A stretch of DNA of 64,000 nt from Bacillota bacterium (GCA_023412275.1 JAEYNY010000113.1:52439-116438); one strand, 5' to 3'. Positions 16,008 through 25,518 are shown, counted from the stretch's first letter. Program-made: numbers and translations. Notes: generated by a model not told the origin, from the letters alone.

Positions 16008-19000
16008 TTACGGATTTGTGGCAGTGATATACTTGTAGTTCCTGTAGTTTTCATCCTGTGTTACAGAAGTTGCCGAGGTACCATCGTAGCTGGTGCTGAC
16101 AGTGATGGTGGCAATTTTGGAGCTTCCATTGGTAATAAAATAGTCAATACCATATTCAGCAAAATCTGATAAAGGGCCACAGTATGCCGAGCTATCGTAA
16201 CCATGAGTCTCCAAGGTGCCTTTTATCAGTTTGACACAATATGAATAATTTATGTTGCCAACACATACGCCATAGCTCTTGCCACCGCTTCCCGCAATGC
16301 CGGCAAAGGCTTTCACTGTGGGTCCGTTAATGGTAAAGTAATTTCCACCGGTACCAACTCGAATGCCGCAGTTGTAACTGGTTCCCCCTGTGCCGCTGGT
16401 GACGGTGAGAGTACCGGTTCCTTGAGTGACCAGTGCGCTGGCTACGCAGATACCGTATACGTTGGCCAGATTAGTAGCATCGTTGTAAGTGTTTGTCACT
16501 GTACTCGTACCGGTGTTTACAATGGTCAGGCTTCCCTCGCTGTAAATTGCTGCATTTATATAGCCGCTACTGTAGGCTCCGGCTATCGTTGCATTGTTAA
16601 GGTACAACGTATTCGTGCTTGGATCAAACTGTACGCTGGCGGAACCATCACCTAGGATGTCGTTTATATTCTCCGTGGTCACTTTTACTCCGGCAACATA
16701 GAGCACCTGTTGGACATTGCCCGTATAACCTGTAGTAGACCAATGAGCATACAGGGTCTGGTCAGCGGAAAGCTCTACATTGGTTGTGTTAGTGACTTTC
16801 GTGCCGCCGCTTGTTGCCGTAAACCAACCAAGGAAGTAGTGCCCGTCATAGGCGGGAACAGGAAGTTCACCATAAGTGCTACCTACAGAAACAGACTTAG
16901 AGGATGTGCCAACCGTACCTCCATTGGCATCGAAGCTTACAGTATAGGTCGGTGTATCAGACCATACAGCCACCAATGTGATATTCTCTGCAGGCATGGT
17001 CGTAAAGGCATAATTCGTACCATTCAGCTGCCAACCGACAAAGCTGCAGTTTTCCTTGGTAGGTGCTGTAGGGGTGGTTACTGCCGTACCATAAGCCTTT
17101 GTAATGGCTGCCACTGCACTGCCACCGTTGCTGTCAAAGGTAATAGTATACTGATTAACTGTCCAGTCTGCGGTAAATATAGTATCTGCCGCAGGCATGG
17201 TCATGTTTTCAGTGTAGCCGGACCACATATTAAAGGTATAGCCTGTTTTGGTAGGGTTATTAGTCGGTTTTTTAATGGTGGCACCATACTTCACGCTACC
17301 TGTGGTTGCTTCGTTGGTGTCAACAGTACCGCCGTTACCATTCCAAGTCACAGTGTAACTATTACGAGTATAGTACACCTTTAATACCAAGCTACCATCT
17401 ACTGTGACTGTTCCGGTGGAAATCGTGCCACTAGCATTGGAATCATAGATAAAGCCAGTATAACTCTTAGGGGTGGCAGTAACCGGAGCTCCGGTGCTGC
17501 CCTTCAAATTCTCTGTCTCGCTTGGCGTAGAAGGATAGCTTCCGTCCTGTTCGATCCTGTAGTGTTCCACTATATAAGGAATATTGCTATCGGCTGTCCA
17601 ACGGGCAGTCAAGGTGATATTTTTCCCAGGCATGGTGCCGAAAGTATAGTCATCACCATTCAGTTTCCAACCAGCGAAGGCATATCCTGTTCTGGTAGGT
17701 GCTATAGGCTCGGTAACGGCTGTGCCATATTCCTGAGTAATCGGGGATACAGAGCTACCACCATTGCTGTCAAAGGTAATGGAGTACTCGTTCACATTCC
17801 ACTTTGCCCTCAGAGTTACATCTCTTGCAGGCATGGTGGTTGGAATCGAAGTTGCCTCCCCGTTTTCCATCCAACCGCCGAAGGTATAGCCTTCTCTTGA
17901 AGGATCGTACCGCTGTATTACTTTATCACCGAACTTAATGGGAAGTACCACATCGTCTTCGCCATTTCCCAACACATAGGTAAAGGTGTAGTTATTGCGG
18001 GTGTAGTAATACTTCATCACTGCGGAGCCATCACCTTTGATGATTACTCTTTCGGCCGAAGGTGAGGTAAAACCTTCGTAGGTCTTAACTTCAGGGATCA
18101 CACCAGTTCCGGTCTGTCCCTCAAGGACCTCCCGCTCAGCCAGAGTGTATCCGTTGTCGTTTATGTTCTCCTGATAATGCTCTACAGTATATCTGGAATC
18201 CGCCAATGCAGTCCAAACTGCGGTAAAGGTCAAGTCATTGGCGGGCATAGTCCCGGGAATGGTGCTGTCCCAACGCAGGAAGGTGTAACCGGAGGCAAGG
18301 GGATTGCTCCATTGGATTTTCGCACCCAGGGGGTATTTAATCTCAACGCTTCTATTGTCCGCTTCCGCACCATAGTTGAAGGTCACGGTATAACTATTGC
18401 GTTCATAATAGACCTGAACCACCGTATTTCCATCGGCCATAATGGTCTTTTGCTGGATAGTCTTAGGAGTAAAGCCTGCATAGCTCTTTGCCTGAGCAGA
18501 AGTAGTCTGGTTGCTAATTCCGCTCATGGCCTGGCGCTCGGAAAGCACATACATGCCATCTAGTCCCTTCTGATAGTGCTCCACCGTATACGTGGCCACA
18601 TTGGGGGTCCACTTAGCATACAGGGTCACATTCTCGCTTGGCATAGTGTTAGGGAAGGTATACGCTGTCCCTGTGCATTCTCTATTGGTGTACCAGCCGT
18701 CAAAGGTATAGCCCACTTTGGTAGGATTTGCAGGTTTAAGGACAGAGATGTTCGCCCCAGCCAGCTTGCAAATCATATCCACTGTGCTACCGCCATTTGA
18801 CTCAAAGACCATGGTTTTTCCATTGAGTAAATCACTCCATTTCAGCGTAATAGTACGACTGATGGTCTCTGTTGACGATGCCAGAGGAGCACCCTTCCAA
18901 GTCAGCTTCATTTCGCAGTTGAGTGAACTATCTCCGGATGCTCGGCTGACTGTTATCTGGTTGTTTACTGGGTTATATGTAAAAGCAGGGTTGGATAGCT

Positions 19001-22000
19001 CCACAGAGAAATATTTTTCATCTTTGGTGTTGTGTACGGTATTTGCATCGAAGTTTTTGGTTTTGAGTTTATTATCCTCACCTAAGTCTCCGGTTTTCAG
19101 ATCCATCCACTTCATCTCGAATACCGTAGTCGGGAGAGTATAAGTGGTTACATTCTGAATAGTGTATGTAGGAGCCTTCACATAGGCGAAGTCATAGACA
19201 TTCTCCTGCTGGCCCGCCGACCAGAAGGGCCACTCTTTAGCGTAGATGGTGGGGGCGTAGGAGTATTTGCCGTTCAAAACCTCGGCCACAAATTTTACAT
19301 CCAGATACGCACCTAGTTCCACCAACATTGCTCCGGAGGAGCTGCTGTTCTTTTCCCAGACTCCCCCTTTTTTATAGTTTGTCAGAGAGTAGTAGAAGTA
19401 GCCCCATAATCGGGCATAAGCGCCGGCTTCAATCTGTAACCCGATTCCATCTAATTTCGTGGAGAATAGACCCACCAACGCTTTGGCTCGGATACCGGCA
19501 CGGATGCCCAGGGTACCCATGACATAGAAGTCGAACTGATAACCGTTGGTGCTCAGGTCGATAGTCTCGCTGTCGGCCTTCTTGCTCTTCAGAGACAAGC
19601 TGAAAGAGTGACGCTTGGAGTTTTCATACTGAAAGGTCAAGCCAATGGCCACATTCAAATTGGCGGACACCACAAAGTCCACCTGAATACCGTAGGCCAG
19701 AATGTGGAGGGGATCTACCCCGCCACGCAGGTCGATCAAGTTAACCACAAACAGATCCACCCACTTCTCGTTGGCGTCCTTCATAAATGCCGCGTACTTT
19801 TCTGCCAGACCGCCGGAAGAAGAGGCTTCAGCCTCTGGGAATACAGACTTAACATCCTCCATCTTCTTTTTGATGGATTCACTAAGACTGAAGATTTTTT
19901 TGGTGGCCTGTGCCTCATTAGCACTTGTCGGCCAGGGCATGCCCCAGGGTTCTTTATCCTCAGCCAGCTTGGCGGTAGCGGTAATACCCACGCCGGTATA
20001 GGTACCAAGGTCGATGTTGCCGGTCATGCGGTAGTCGGAGATGTAGGGGAAGATCCATTTCCATTTCCAAACTGCGCCGCCGCTAACGCTGAAACCAAAG
20101 AGTACTTCCTGCTCGAAGAAGGCAGTCGGTTCAACTTCTACCTTTTTATTCGAGCTGGATTTCTGAATATCAAATTTGTATTTCACGGCCACTTCCGCGC
20201 GAATGCCTTTTCCGCCCTCAAAATGGGACAGACGAGGGGAAACGGACACACTAGTCTTTATTCCGCCCTCTTTATTCACGATGTTGCCCATGAGGGACAG
20301 ATCGTCTTCGCTGACGGGAGTACCGTCACTATAGGTAATAATATAGTCTTTCAGGGTCAGGTTGTCATCACTGCCGAAGATCTCCTTAACCTCATCGGTC
20401 TGGATGGCCAAATCGGCCAGATACTCACCAGCCTCCTGGATAAAGCCGCTGGACATGAGCTGGGATTCCACCGCTTCACGGATGAGCTGCTCATCGTAGG
20501 CGGCTTCGATCTGTGTATCGGTCAGCTCACTCTCGCTGTACAGCTCCATGGCAGAGAGTACGGATTCTTCGCTTACTACTGCATAGGTGATAATAGTGCT
20601 GCCACCATTCGTAGTAATACTGATAATTTCGCCATAACCCTGCTTGCTGGCATTCGTATCGCCAATATCACCGTTATTAAAGAAGCTCAGATAATCACCA
20701 GGCTCCACTACAGTCTCCGCGCTCAAACCCATATCGGCGTATGTTTCCGCAGAGAAATCCAGCTTGCCGGTGGAAATGGTGATGCTACCGGTTCCACTGG
20801 TGGCGACCTCGTTTCCGGCTGTCACACCATCGCCGGCATCCAGATCTATGGGCAGCAAATCGGGGGTAAACAATACATCCTCCGACTTGGCGGACTGATA
20901 ATAACAAGTTGTGCCCTCGATGCGTGTAATCTCCAGATATGCCACAGCACCGTCGTCCTCTACACTCCTGTTATCTGGCTTTTTCCCGGTATAAACGGCT
21001 ATGGTATCGCCCACCATGATCCCACCGTCTGAATATTTAAAACTGCCGGTGCCATTGTTTGCGGTATAAGTTGTTACGCCTTGGGCATCGGTGACAGCCT
21101 GATACAGACCGGCATATTCCAGCACATTTTTGCGGTCGGTTTCAGACAGAGCAGAGGCCGCAATATACTTGATGCCGTCGCTGAGCTCCAGATTCAGAAC
21201 TTCATCCTTTTGGATAATGAAGTTATAGTATCGTATTTCCTCGCTCTCACCAGCAAAGGAGAGCGCATCATTTATCAACTTGATCTGATAGGTATGACCG
21301 GGAGTAAAGCCGCCATTGGCAGACGCAACAGTATAACTGCCTGAGCTGCCGGTGACAGACACATTCTCTTGCTCCACGCCATCCGTTCCGTTGGTTACAG
21401 AGGGGTCTGTAATGTTGCGGAATTTGAAATCCTTACCGGAGGCAGGTGCGCTGCCCGCATTCATTTTGATGGTGAAGTTTGCAGCAACATCCTGCTTGGT
21501 CACGAAGTTCAACTCGCCGTTCTCACTCAGTGACACAGCTTCAGTAAATTTCGCATACAGGGTCAGATTCCTTGAGAGGATGTCCGTGCTGGCTACCATG
21601 TTGGTCATGGCACTATCATAATACCACCCAAGGAACACCGTTCCGCCCTTCTGAGCAGGGATGGGCATTGTGTTAAGGAGTGTTCCGGCGGGATAAAGCT
21701 TATTCGTAGATTCTTCTCCCGATTTCAAGGTCACTCCGTAATAGACTGTGGAGCTGCCACCGGAAGGTCTTCCACCAGAAGAGCTGTCATCAGAAGGCAG
21801 TATGACAACAGGTGTCTCCTCTTTGGGTACACCAGGTTCCTTATACCATGTTTCCACAGTCTCATCTGTCCGCATACACAGCGTTGCAGCCTGTGCACGG
21901 CTGGCATTGTCCAAAGGATTAAAATTCACTCCGTCACCGGCCAGCAATCCGGTTTTCCACAACTTCAAAACGGCATCCTTGGCATAACCGGCAACCTTGT

Positions 22001-22532
22001 CGATATCTGCCGGAGTCGTGGTGACTTTGGCTCCGGTTTCGTAGTTCACACCAAAGGTCTCAAAATAGTTTACAAAGAATGCTGCCATCTGCTGGCGATT
22101 AATCAGTTCATTAGGTGCAAATTTGCCGTTACCAACACCTGATGTAATACCGTGTTTTGCTGCCCATGCGACAAAGGGGGCATAGTAGGCATCTGTTGCC
22201 ACATCGGAAAAGGCAGGTTTATCTTTGTAGTTTGCGGTGTCCACCCCTGCCATACGACCTAAAACGGTTACAAACATACCTCGGGTCATCGTTCCATTTG
22301 GTTCAAATGTTGTTGTAGAGGTACCTGAGAAAAATCCTTTCTCACGTGCGTACTGCACTGCGCTGTAAAACCAGTCCGATTTTTTTACATCAGTAAAAGG
22401 ATTTTCTGTCTTTTCGTTTGTAGTCTGCGCTGTTCTAATCAAGCTGTCATCCTGCGCCGCATATGCTGAGGCGGGAAACATAGTAAACAGAATACACAGG
22501 CAGAGGAAAAGACTCACGAGCCGTTTCTTCAT
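16008..22532 (-). CDS. Giant SLH surface protein with InlB-type and MucBP-like repeats (2174 residues)
   Basis: The order of parts is: a signal peptide (1 to about 26); three SLH repeats (about 43-230, with FTDVKKSDWFYSAVQ and FSDVATDAYYAPFV); a Pro/Ser/Gly linker with one InlB-like unit; and a long middle region of unknown fold. The last third has at least seven InlB B-repeats (Listeria-Bacteroides type, ending in forms such as LYAKW, LRAKW, LTARW, FTADW). These alternate with three MucBP-like units beginning TVEHYQ or IVEHYR. The C-terminal 250 or so residues are Thr/Gly/Ser-rich and beta-helix-like. Such proteins act as surface adhesins or scaffolds. The gene sits between a LemA-like gene and the SLH protease and is probably controlled by the divergent LytTR system. 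Confidence 0.8.
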   Translation of the reverse strand: MKKRLVSLFLCLCILFTMFPASAYAAQDDSLIRTAQTTNEKTENPFTDVKKSDWFYSAVQYAREKGFFSGTSTTTFEPNGTMTRGMFVTVLGRMAGVDTANYKDKPAFSDVATDAYYAPFVAWAAKHGITSGVGNGKFAPNELINRQQMAAFFVNYFETFGVNYETGAKVTTTPADIDKVAGYAKDAVLKLWKTGLLAGDGVNFNPLDNASRAQAATLCMRTDETVETWYKEPGVPKEETPVVILPSDDSSSGGRPSGGSSTVYYGVTLKSGEESTNKLYPAGTLLNTMPIPAQKGGTVFLGWYYDSAMTNMVASTDILSRNLTLYAKFTEAVSLSENGELNFVTKQDVAANFTIKMNAGSAPASGKDFKFRNITDPSVTNGTDGVEQENVSVTGSSGSYTVASANGGFTPGHTYQIKLINDALSFAGESEEIRYYNFIIQKDEVLNLELSDGIKYIAASALSETDRKNVLEYAGLYQAVTDAQGVTTYTANNGTGSFKYSDGGIMVGDTIAVYTGKKPDNRSVEDDGAVAYLEITRIEGTTCYYQSAKSEDVLFTPDLLPIDLDAGDGVTAGNEVATSGTGSITISTGKLDFSAETYADMGLSAETVVEPGDYLSFFNNGDIGDTNASKQGYGEIISITTNGGSTIITYAVVSEESVLSAMELYSESELTDTQIEAAYDEQLIREAVESQLMSSGFIQEAGEYLADLAIQTDEVKEIFGSDDNLTLKDYIITYSDGTPVSEDDLSLMGNIVNKEGGIKTSVSVSPRLSHFEGGKGIRAEVAVKYKFDIQKSSSNKKVEVEPTAFFEQEVLFGFSVSGGAVWKWKWIFPYISDYRMTGNIDLGTYTGVGITATAKLAEDKEPWGMPWPTSANEAQATKKIFSLSESIKKKMEDVKSVFPEAEASSSGGLAEKYAAFMKDANEKWVDLFVVNLIDLRGGVDPLHILAYGIQVDFVVSANLNVAIGLTFQYENSKRHSFSLSLKSKKADSETIDLSTNGYQFDFYVMGTLGIRAGIRAKALVGLFSTKLDGIGLQIEAGAYARLWGYFYYSLTNYKKGGVWEKNSSSSGAMLVELGAYLDVKFVAEVLNGKYSYAPTIYAKEWPFWSAGQQENVYDFAYVKAPTYTIQNVTTYTLPTTVFEMKWMDLKTGDLGEDNKLKTKNFDANTVHNTKDEKYFSVELSNPAFTYNPVNNQITVSRASGDSSLNCEMKLTWKGAPLASSTETISRTITLKWSDLLNGKTMVFESNGGSTVDMICKLAGANISVLKPANPTKVGYTFDGWYTNRECTGTAYTFPNTMPSENVTLYAKWTPNVATYTVEHYQKGLDGMYVLSERQAMSGISNQTTSAQAKSYAGFTPKTIQQKTIMADGNTVVQVYYERNSYTVTFNYGAEADNRSVEIKYPLGAKIQWSNPLASGYTFLRWDSTIPGTMPANDLTFTAVWTALADSRYTVEHYQENINDNGYTLAEREVLEGQTGTGVIPEVKTYEGFTSPSAERVIIKGDGSAVMKYYYTRNNYTFTYVLGNGEDDVVLPIKFGDKVIQRYDPSREGYTFGGWMENGEATSIPTTMPARDVTLRAKWNVNEYSITFDSNGGSSVSPITQEYGTAVTEPIAPTRTGYAFAGWKLNGDDYTFGTMPGKNITLTARWTADSNIPYIVEHYRIEQDGSYPSTPSETENLKGSTGAPVTATPKSYTGFIYDSNASGTISTGTVTVDGSLVLKVYYTRNSYTVTWNGNGGTVDTNEATTGSVKYGATIKKPTNNPTKTGYTFNMWSGYTENMTMPAADTIFTADWTVNQYTITFDSNGGSAVAAITKAYGTAVTTPTAPTKENCSFVGWQLNGTNYAFTTMPAENITLVAVWSDTPTYTVSFDANGGTVGTSSKSVSVGSTYGELPVPAYDGHYFLGWFTATSGGTKVTNTTNVELSADQTLYAHWSTTGYTGNVQQVLYVAGVKVTTENINDILGDGSASVQFDPSTNTLYLNNATIAGAYSSGYINAAIYSEGSLTIVNTGTSTVTNTYNDATNLANVYGICVASALVTQGTGTLTVTSGTGGTSYNCGIRVGTGGNYFTINGPTVKAFAGIAGSGGKSYGVCVGNINYSYCVKLIKGTLETHGYDSSAYCGPLSDFAEYGIDYFITNGSSKIATITVSTSYDGTSATSVTQDENYRNYKYITATNP

Positions 22533-22596
22533 CTTGTTTGTTCTCCCTTCAATCTCATGATATGTTTTGAATAAATAGTGATCAACGTAAAGTTTT

Positions 22597-22944
22597 TTAC
22601 GTTGATCCTTCTCTCTTTTTATCTTGTTTGTTTTCCTCGTTCACAGCCCTAAAGCCCATCAGCAAGGCCGGAACGCGGTTAATCGGTTTGTGCAGAATGC
22701 GGTTATAGCTTTTAGCCGCCTCACGGCAGAGCATCCTGCTGGTTTCCATCATTCCATTTGCAGACCTCACATCGGGGCCGTCCCTTGCCTTGGCATATAG
22801 CCCCTCGTGCAGACGCAACTGCTCATAAAGATCGGTAAGGCTGTTTCTCTTTGTTAATAGCTCCTTATAGGCGGTTGTAACCCAGATGGTCACGAATCCC
22901 GCCACACTGATGCCCGCAATAAAGTAAGCGATAAACGTTGGCAT
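22597..22944 (-). CDS. Small LemA-like membrane-anchored protein
   Basis: The 115-residue protein has one N-terminal membrane helix, then a helical domain. Its features recall the LemA family: an early LLTKRNSLTDLYEQL helix and a late AAKSYNRILHKPINRVPALLMGF segment, matching the LemA pattern of YN...P...A...GF. The tail is very charged (ENKQDKKREG). It is shorter than usual LemA proteins. LemA functions are poorly defined; members sit in membranes and appear with sensory systems. It is the first gene of the minus-strand operon leading to the giant SLH protein (64-base gap), with an AGAGGTG box. Confidence 0.5.
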   Translation of the reverse strand: MPTFIAYFIAGISVAGFVTIWVTTAYKELLTKRNSLTDLYEQLRLHEGLYAKARDGPDVRSANGMMETSRMLCREAAKSYNRILHKPINRVPALLMGFRAVNEENKQDKKREGST

Positions 22945-23013
22945 ATGGCGTCACACCTCTTATTTTGTATTTAACGACAGAATACCAGAAATATTGCTAA
23001 AAAACTGTTTCTA

Positions 23014-23047
23014 GCCTGAACGGTAGTGGATTTCGGCCTGAACGGTA
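23014..23047. promoter_or_regulatory. Paired 12-bp direct repeats, probable LytTR binding site
   Basis: GCCTGAACGGTA occurs at 23014-23025 and again at 23036-23047, 22 bases start to start, or about two helical turns. LytTR-domain regulators typically bind two direct repeats spaced in this way. The site lies between the LemA-like/SLH operon and the LytTR gene, so it could control both directions. Confidence 0.65.
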
Positions 23048-23119
23048 ATTGGGCAGTTGATGAAATTTAAAAAGTATAGTAATATGGTTATAAATTTTAA
23101 CTGGGGAGAGGTGGAGCAT

Positions 23120-23869
23120 TTGAGAATTGCCATTTGTGACGATGATCATAGGGATCTGCTGCAGATTGCTTCTCTACTGGAATCGTACCGGCATGAGAGC
23201 AAGGCAGAACTCACCTATGCAAGCTTTCAGAACGCAATAGAGCTTTTGGTTTCTATTGAAAACGCGGATTACGATGTGCTGCTTCTGGATGTGCTGATGC
23301 CAGGCGTAAGCGGTATGCAGGTGGCCCGGGAAATTCGAGAGAGCAACAGTCGGATACAGATCGTATTCCTGACCTCCTCCCCGGAATACGCGGTGGAGAG
23401 CTACAGCGTACGGGCACACTATTATCTTTTAAAGCCCGCCTCTGAGGAAAAGCTTTTTCCGATCCTTGACAGGCTTCTGGATAATTTCAAAAAGCCGGAA
23501 GACGCCTTGTGTATCAAAACGCAGTCCAGCGTGTTCAGCCTCCCTTATGGGAAGATAGAATACATAGAGGTCATCGCGAAAAAACTGTATTTTTATCTGA
23601 CGGACAACGGCACACGGGAGGTAACCGGCAGACTGGCAGACTTTGAACAGGCCCTGCTGAAAAGACCCGGTTTTATAAAGGTGCATCGCTCCTATCTCGT
23701 GAATCTGGAGTGGGTGCAGGAGCTAAGACAGGGAGAGCTTATCACCGTGTCGGGGCGGCGCGTGCCTGTGTCCAGAGCGGCCTATACACAGGTGCGAACT
23801 ACCTATACAAAATTCCTGTTCTCCGAGGCAGAAGAGCTGGAGCAGGACAGGAGAGGCGGTGTTGAATGA
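23120..23869 (+). CDS. LytTR-family response regulator
   Basis: I chose TTG 23120 because the protein then begins MRIAICDDD, the normal receiver N-terminus, with GGGGAGAGG upstream; the in-frame ATG at 23057 adds a tail unlike the family. The receiver domain (1-120) has the phospho-acceptor in LLLDVLMPG (Asp57), and the conserved Lys is in YLLKPAS. The LytTR DNA-binding domain (about 140-240) includes IKVHRSYLVNLEWV. The length of 249 residues is normal for AgrA/VirR-type regulators. The stop overlaps the start of the sensor kinase gene by four bases. The likely targets are the divergent surface-protein genes through the 22-bp-spaced direct repeats. Confidence 0.85.
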   Translation: MRIAICDDDHRDLLQIASLLESYRHESKAELTYASFQNAIELLVSIENADYDVLLLDVLMPGVSGMQVAREIRESNSRIQIVFLTSSPEYAVESYSVRAHYYLLKPASEEKLFPILDRLLDNFKKPEDALCIKTQSSVFSLPYGKIEYIEVIAKKLYFYLTDNGTREVTGRLADFEQALLKRPGFIKVHRSYLVNLEWVQELRQGELITVSGRRVPVSRAAYTQVRTTYTKFLFSEAEELEQDRRGGVE

Positions 23870-25146
23870 TAACAACTTACTTTGGACTCATACGATTTGG
23901 TTTTTCTCTGCTCTTCGGAGTGGCGCTTTCGGTCAGCTTCGCGGGCATAGAGCATACGCGGAAGAGCAATCTTGTTGTTGGCTACTTTTCCGTAATTCTT
24001 CTTTTTTTGCAGTCCTCCTGCTGGTGGCTTTTTGGCATAGATTTAACGTCAAAATTATATCCCCTGATTATCCATCTGCCTATGATTCTTTTTCTCATCA
24101 TATATCTGAAACGCCCTTGGTTGATTTCTACCGTAAGCGTGCTCTCCGCATACCTTTGCTGTCAGGTACCCCGATGGATCGGCAGTATTGGAGGCGCAGT
24201 CTTCAGTAGCAGGCTCAGCGAGCATATTTGCTATATCGCGGCTGTGTTTTTGGCATATTATCTCTTTAAAATATATGTGGCTGACACTCTTCGGCAACTG
24301 ATGGAGAAATCCACCAAATCCTGTGTCCTGCTCGGCGCTGTTCCACTGTTTTACTATTTATTCGATTATATTACCACGATTTATACCGATTTGCTTTACC
24401 GAGGTGTAAATGGAGCAGTTCAGTTCATGCCCTCTGTGTTTTCAATCGCTTATTTCGTGTTTATTATCCTCTACTACGTCGAAATGCAAAAACAGCTACG
24501 TGCCCATAGAGAACGTGATATGCTAGCCTCTCAGCTCCACAGTGCGCATTCGGAGCTTATGTCCCTGCGGCAGATGCAGAATATTGCTGCCACCTACCGC
24601 CACGACATGCGACATCATTTTTCAATTTTGCAGGGCATGGCTTCCGAAGGTAGTATAGAAAGAATCAAAACGTATGTAAATATTGCACAGTCCGATATAG
24701 ATGCAATCACCCCCATTCGCTTTTGCGAAAACGAAACGGTCAATTTGATTTTGTCAACCTTTTCTGCCAAGGCAAAGCATGCGGGAATTACAATGAATGT
24801 GAGCGCGAAGTTGCCGAGTTCATTACCTTTAAGTGACACAGAACTTTGCTCCTTGCTATCAAACGGTCTTGAAAACGCCATCTTCGCTGCTGCCAGCCTC
24901 GATTTGGATCGTAGGGTAGTGTCTGTCAAGGCAACTATACATAAGGCCAACCTTCTGATTTTGATTGAAAACCACTATACGGGTGTAATTGTAATGAAAG
25001 GCGGACTTCCCCAATCATCGCTTAAGGGACATGGCTACGGAACGCGCAGCATCGCAGCTATCGCCGATGCCCATGGCGGCCAGGCAATTTTCAGTGCCGA
25101 GGATGGTGTATTTACTCTGAAAATCATGCTTCCACCTAAGAAATGA
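23866..25146 (+). CDS. GHKL-type sensor histidine kinase, partner of the LytTR regulator
   Basis: The N-terminal 205 residues hold about six membrane helices, as in AgrC-like kinases. A coiled segment leads to the phospho-acceptor motif TYRHDMRHHFSIL (His246). The ATPase domain has an N-box SNGLENAIFAA and a G-box KGHGYGTRSIAAIADAHGG. The short DHp and GHKL-type ATPase place it in the AgrC/ComD class, which often senses peptides, although no clear peptide precursor gene is present. Translation is coupled to the regulator through an ATGA overlap. Codon use matches the high-G+C island. Confidence 0.85.
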   Translation: MITTYFGLIRFGFSLLFGVALSVSFAGIEHTRKSNLVVGYFSVILLFLQSSCWWLFGIDLTSKLYPLIIHLPMILFLIIYLKRPWLISTVSVLSAYLCCQVPRWIGSIGGAVFSSRLSEHICYIAAVFLAYYLFKIYVADTLRQLMEKSTKSCVLLGAVPLFYYLFDYITTIYTDLLYRGVNGAVQFMPSVFSIAYFVFIILYYVEMQKQLRAHRERDMLASQLHSAHSELMSLRQMQNIAATYRHDMRHHFSILQGMASEGSIERIKTYVNIAQSDIDAITPIRFCENETVNLILSTFSAKAKHAGITMNVSAKLPSSLPLSDTELCSLLSNGLENAIFAAASLDLDRRVVSVKATIHKANLLILIENHYTGVIVMKGGLPQSSLKGHGYGTRSIAAIADAHGGQAIFSAEDGVFTLKIMLPPKK

Positions 25147-25349
25147 GGCACATAGTTCCTATCCGCTCCATTGTCTTTGCCAGTAATACAGTTCAAAAAC
25201 TACGGTGCCCGTCTAAGCAAGCTTTTGGTTTCTGCATGTTTAAAGCTGTTTTGTTGGAGATGAGTGGGAACGAACATTTGAATACGCTACCCAATACCCT
25301 TCTTGAAGAAAAGCAAGCACATTATTACAATCTCAGCACAAATATCTGA
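25143..25349 (+). CDS. Possible small ORF coupled to the sensor kinase
   Basis: A 68-codon frame opens with ATG overlapping the kinase stop (ATGA), an arrangement often used for translational coupling. The product has two cysteines (LRCPSKQAFGFCMF) but no signal peptide, no membrane helix and no family I know. Base composition here falls back towards the AT-rich background. It could be a small partner or signal gene, or chance. I put it forward mainly because of the overlap. Confidence 0.25.
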   Translation: MRHIVPIRSIVFASNTVQKLRCPSKQAFGFCMFKAVLLEMSGNEHLNTLPNTLLEEKQAHYYNLSTNI

Positions 25350-25401
25350 ATAGTATCTTATTCAGTTTTTCCAAACCAATTGGCTTCATGGCAAGATTAG
25401 C

Positions 25402-25518
25402 CTATTCCATCTTTCTCTGCTTTTTGCGGGATTTTGACTCCTCTCGTATATCCACTGCCTGATTTACTGCCGCAATCTGATCATAGCTGCCTTTATAAGT
25501 GGCAGAAGCAAATTGCAT
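25402..25518 (-). CDS. Short 38-codon ORF, probable remnant
   Basis: Within and past the end of the MerR-like gene a second minus-strand frame starts at ATG 25518 after an AGAGGGT box. It encodes MQFASATYKGSYDQIAAVN and a lysine/arginine-rich tail. The TYKGSYDQIA part recalls the end of GyrI-like effector domains found after MerR domains, so it may be the displaced C-terminus of the MerR gene. An independent small protein or a mobile-element leftover is also possible. Confidence 0.25.
   Translation of the reverse strand: MQFASATYKGSYDQIAAVNQAVDIREESKSRKKQRKME

Larger units (their letters stand above)
14555..25150. other. High-G+C block, probably horizontally acquired surface-protein island
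   Basis: By eye the G+C content of this block is close to 50%, with GC-rich third positions, against roughly 35% on both sides. The change is sharp at about 14.55 kb and about 25.15 kb. It holds five genes with one theme: two SLH surface proteins, a LemA-like protein and a divergent LytTR/GHKL two-component system. Both edges carry gene fragments (14265-14546; 25402-25997). I see no integrase, transposase or clear direct-repeat ends, so the transfer mechanism is unknown. Confidence 0.6.

Noticed and set aside
16710..18563. Several 110-225 codon plus-strand frames opposite the InlB-repeat region
   Set aside because: They follow the repeat period of the minus-strand gene and read as Cys/Arg/His-rich nonsense; shadows of a repetitive coding strand.
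19608..21032. A 474-codon plus-strand open frame opposite the giant SLH gene
   Set aside because: It is the antisense of a clearly coding repeat protein in GC-rich DNA, has no ribosome binding site and no recognisable domain.
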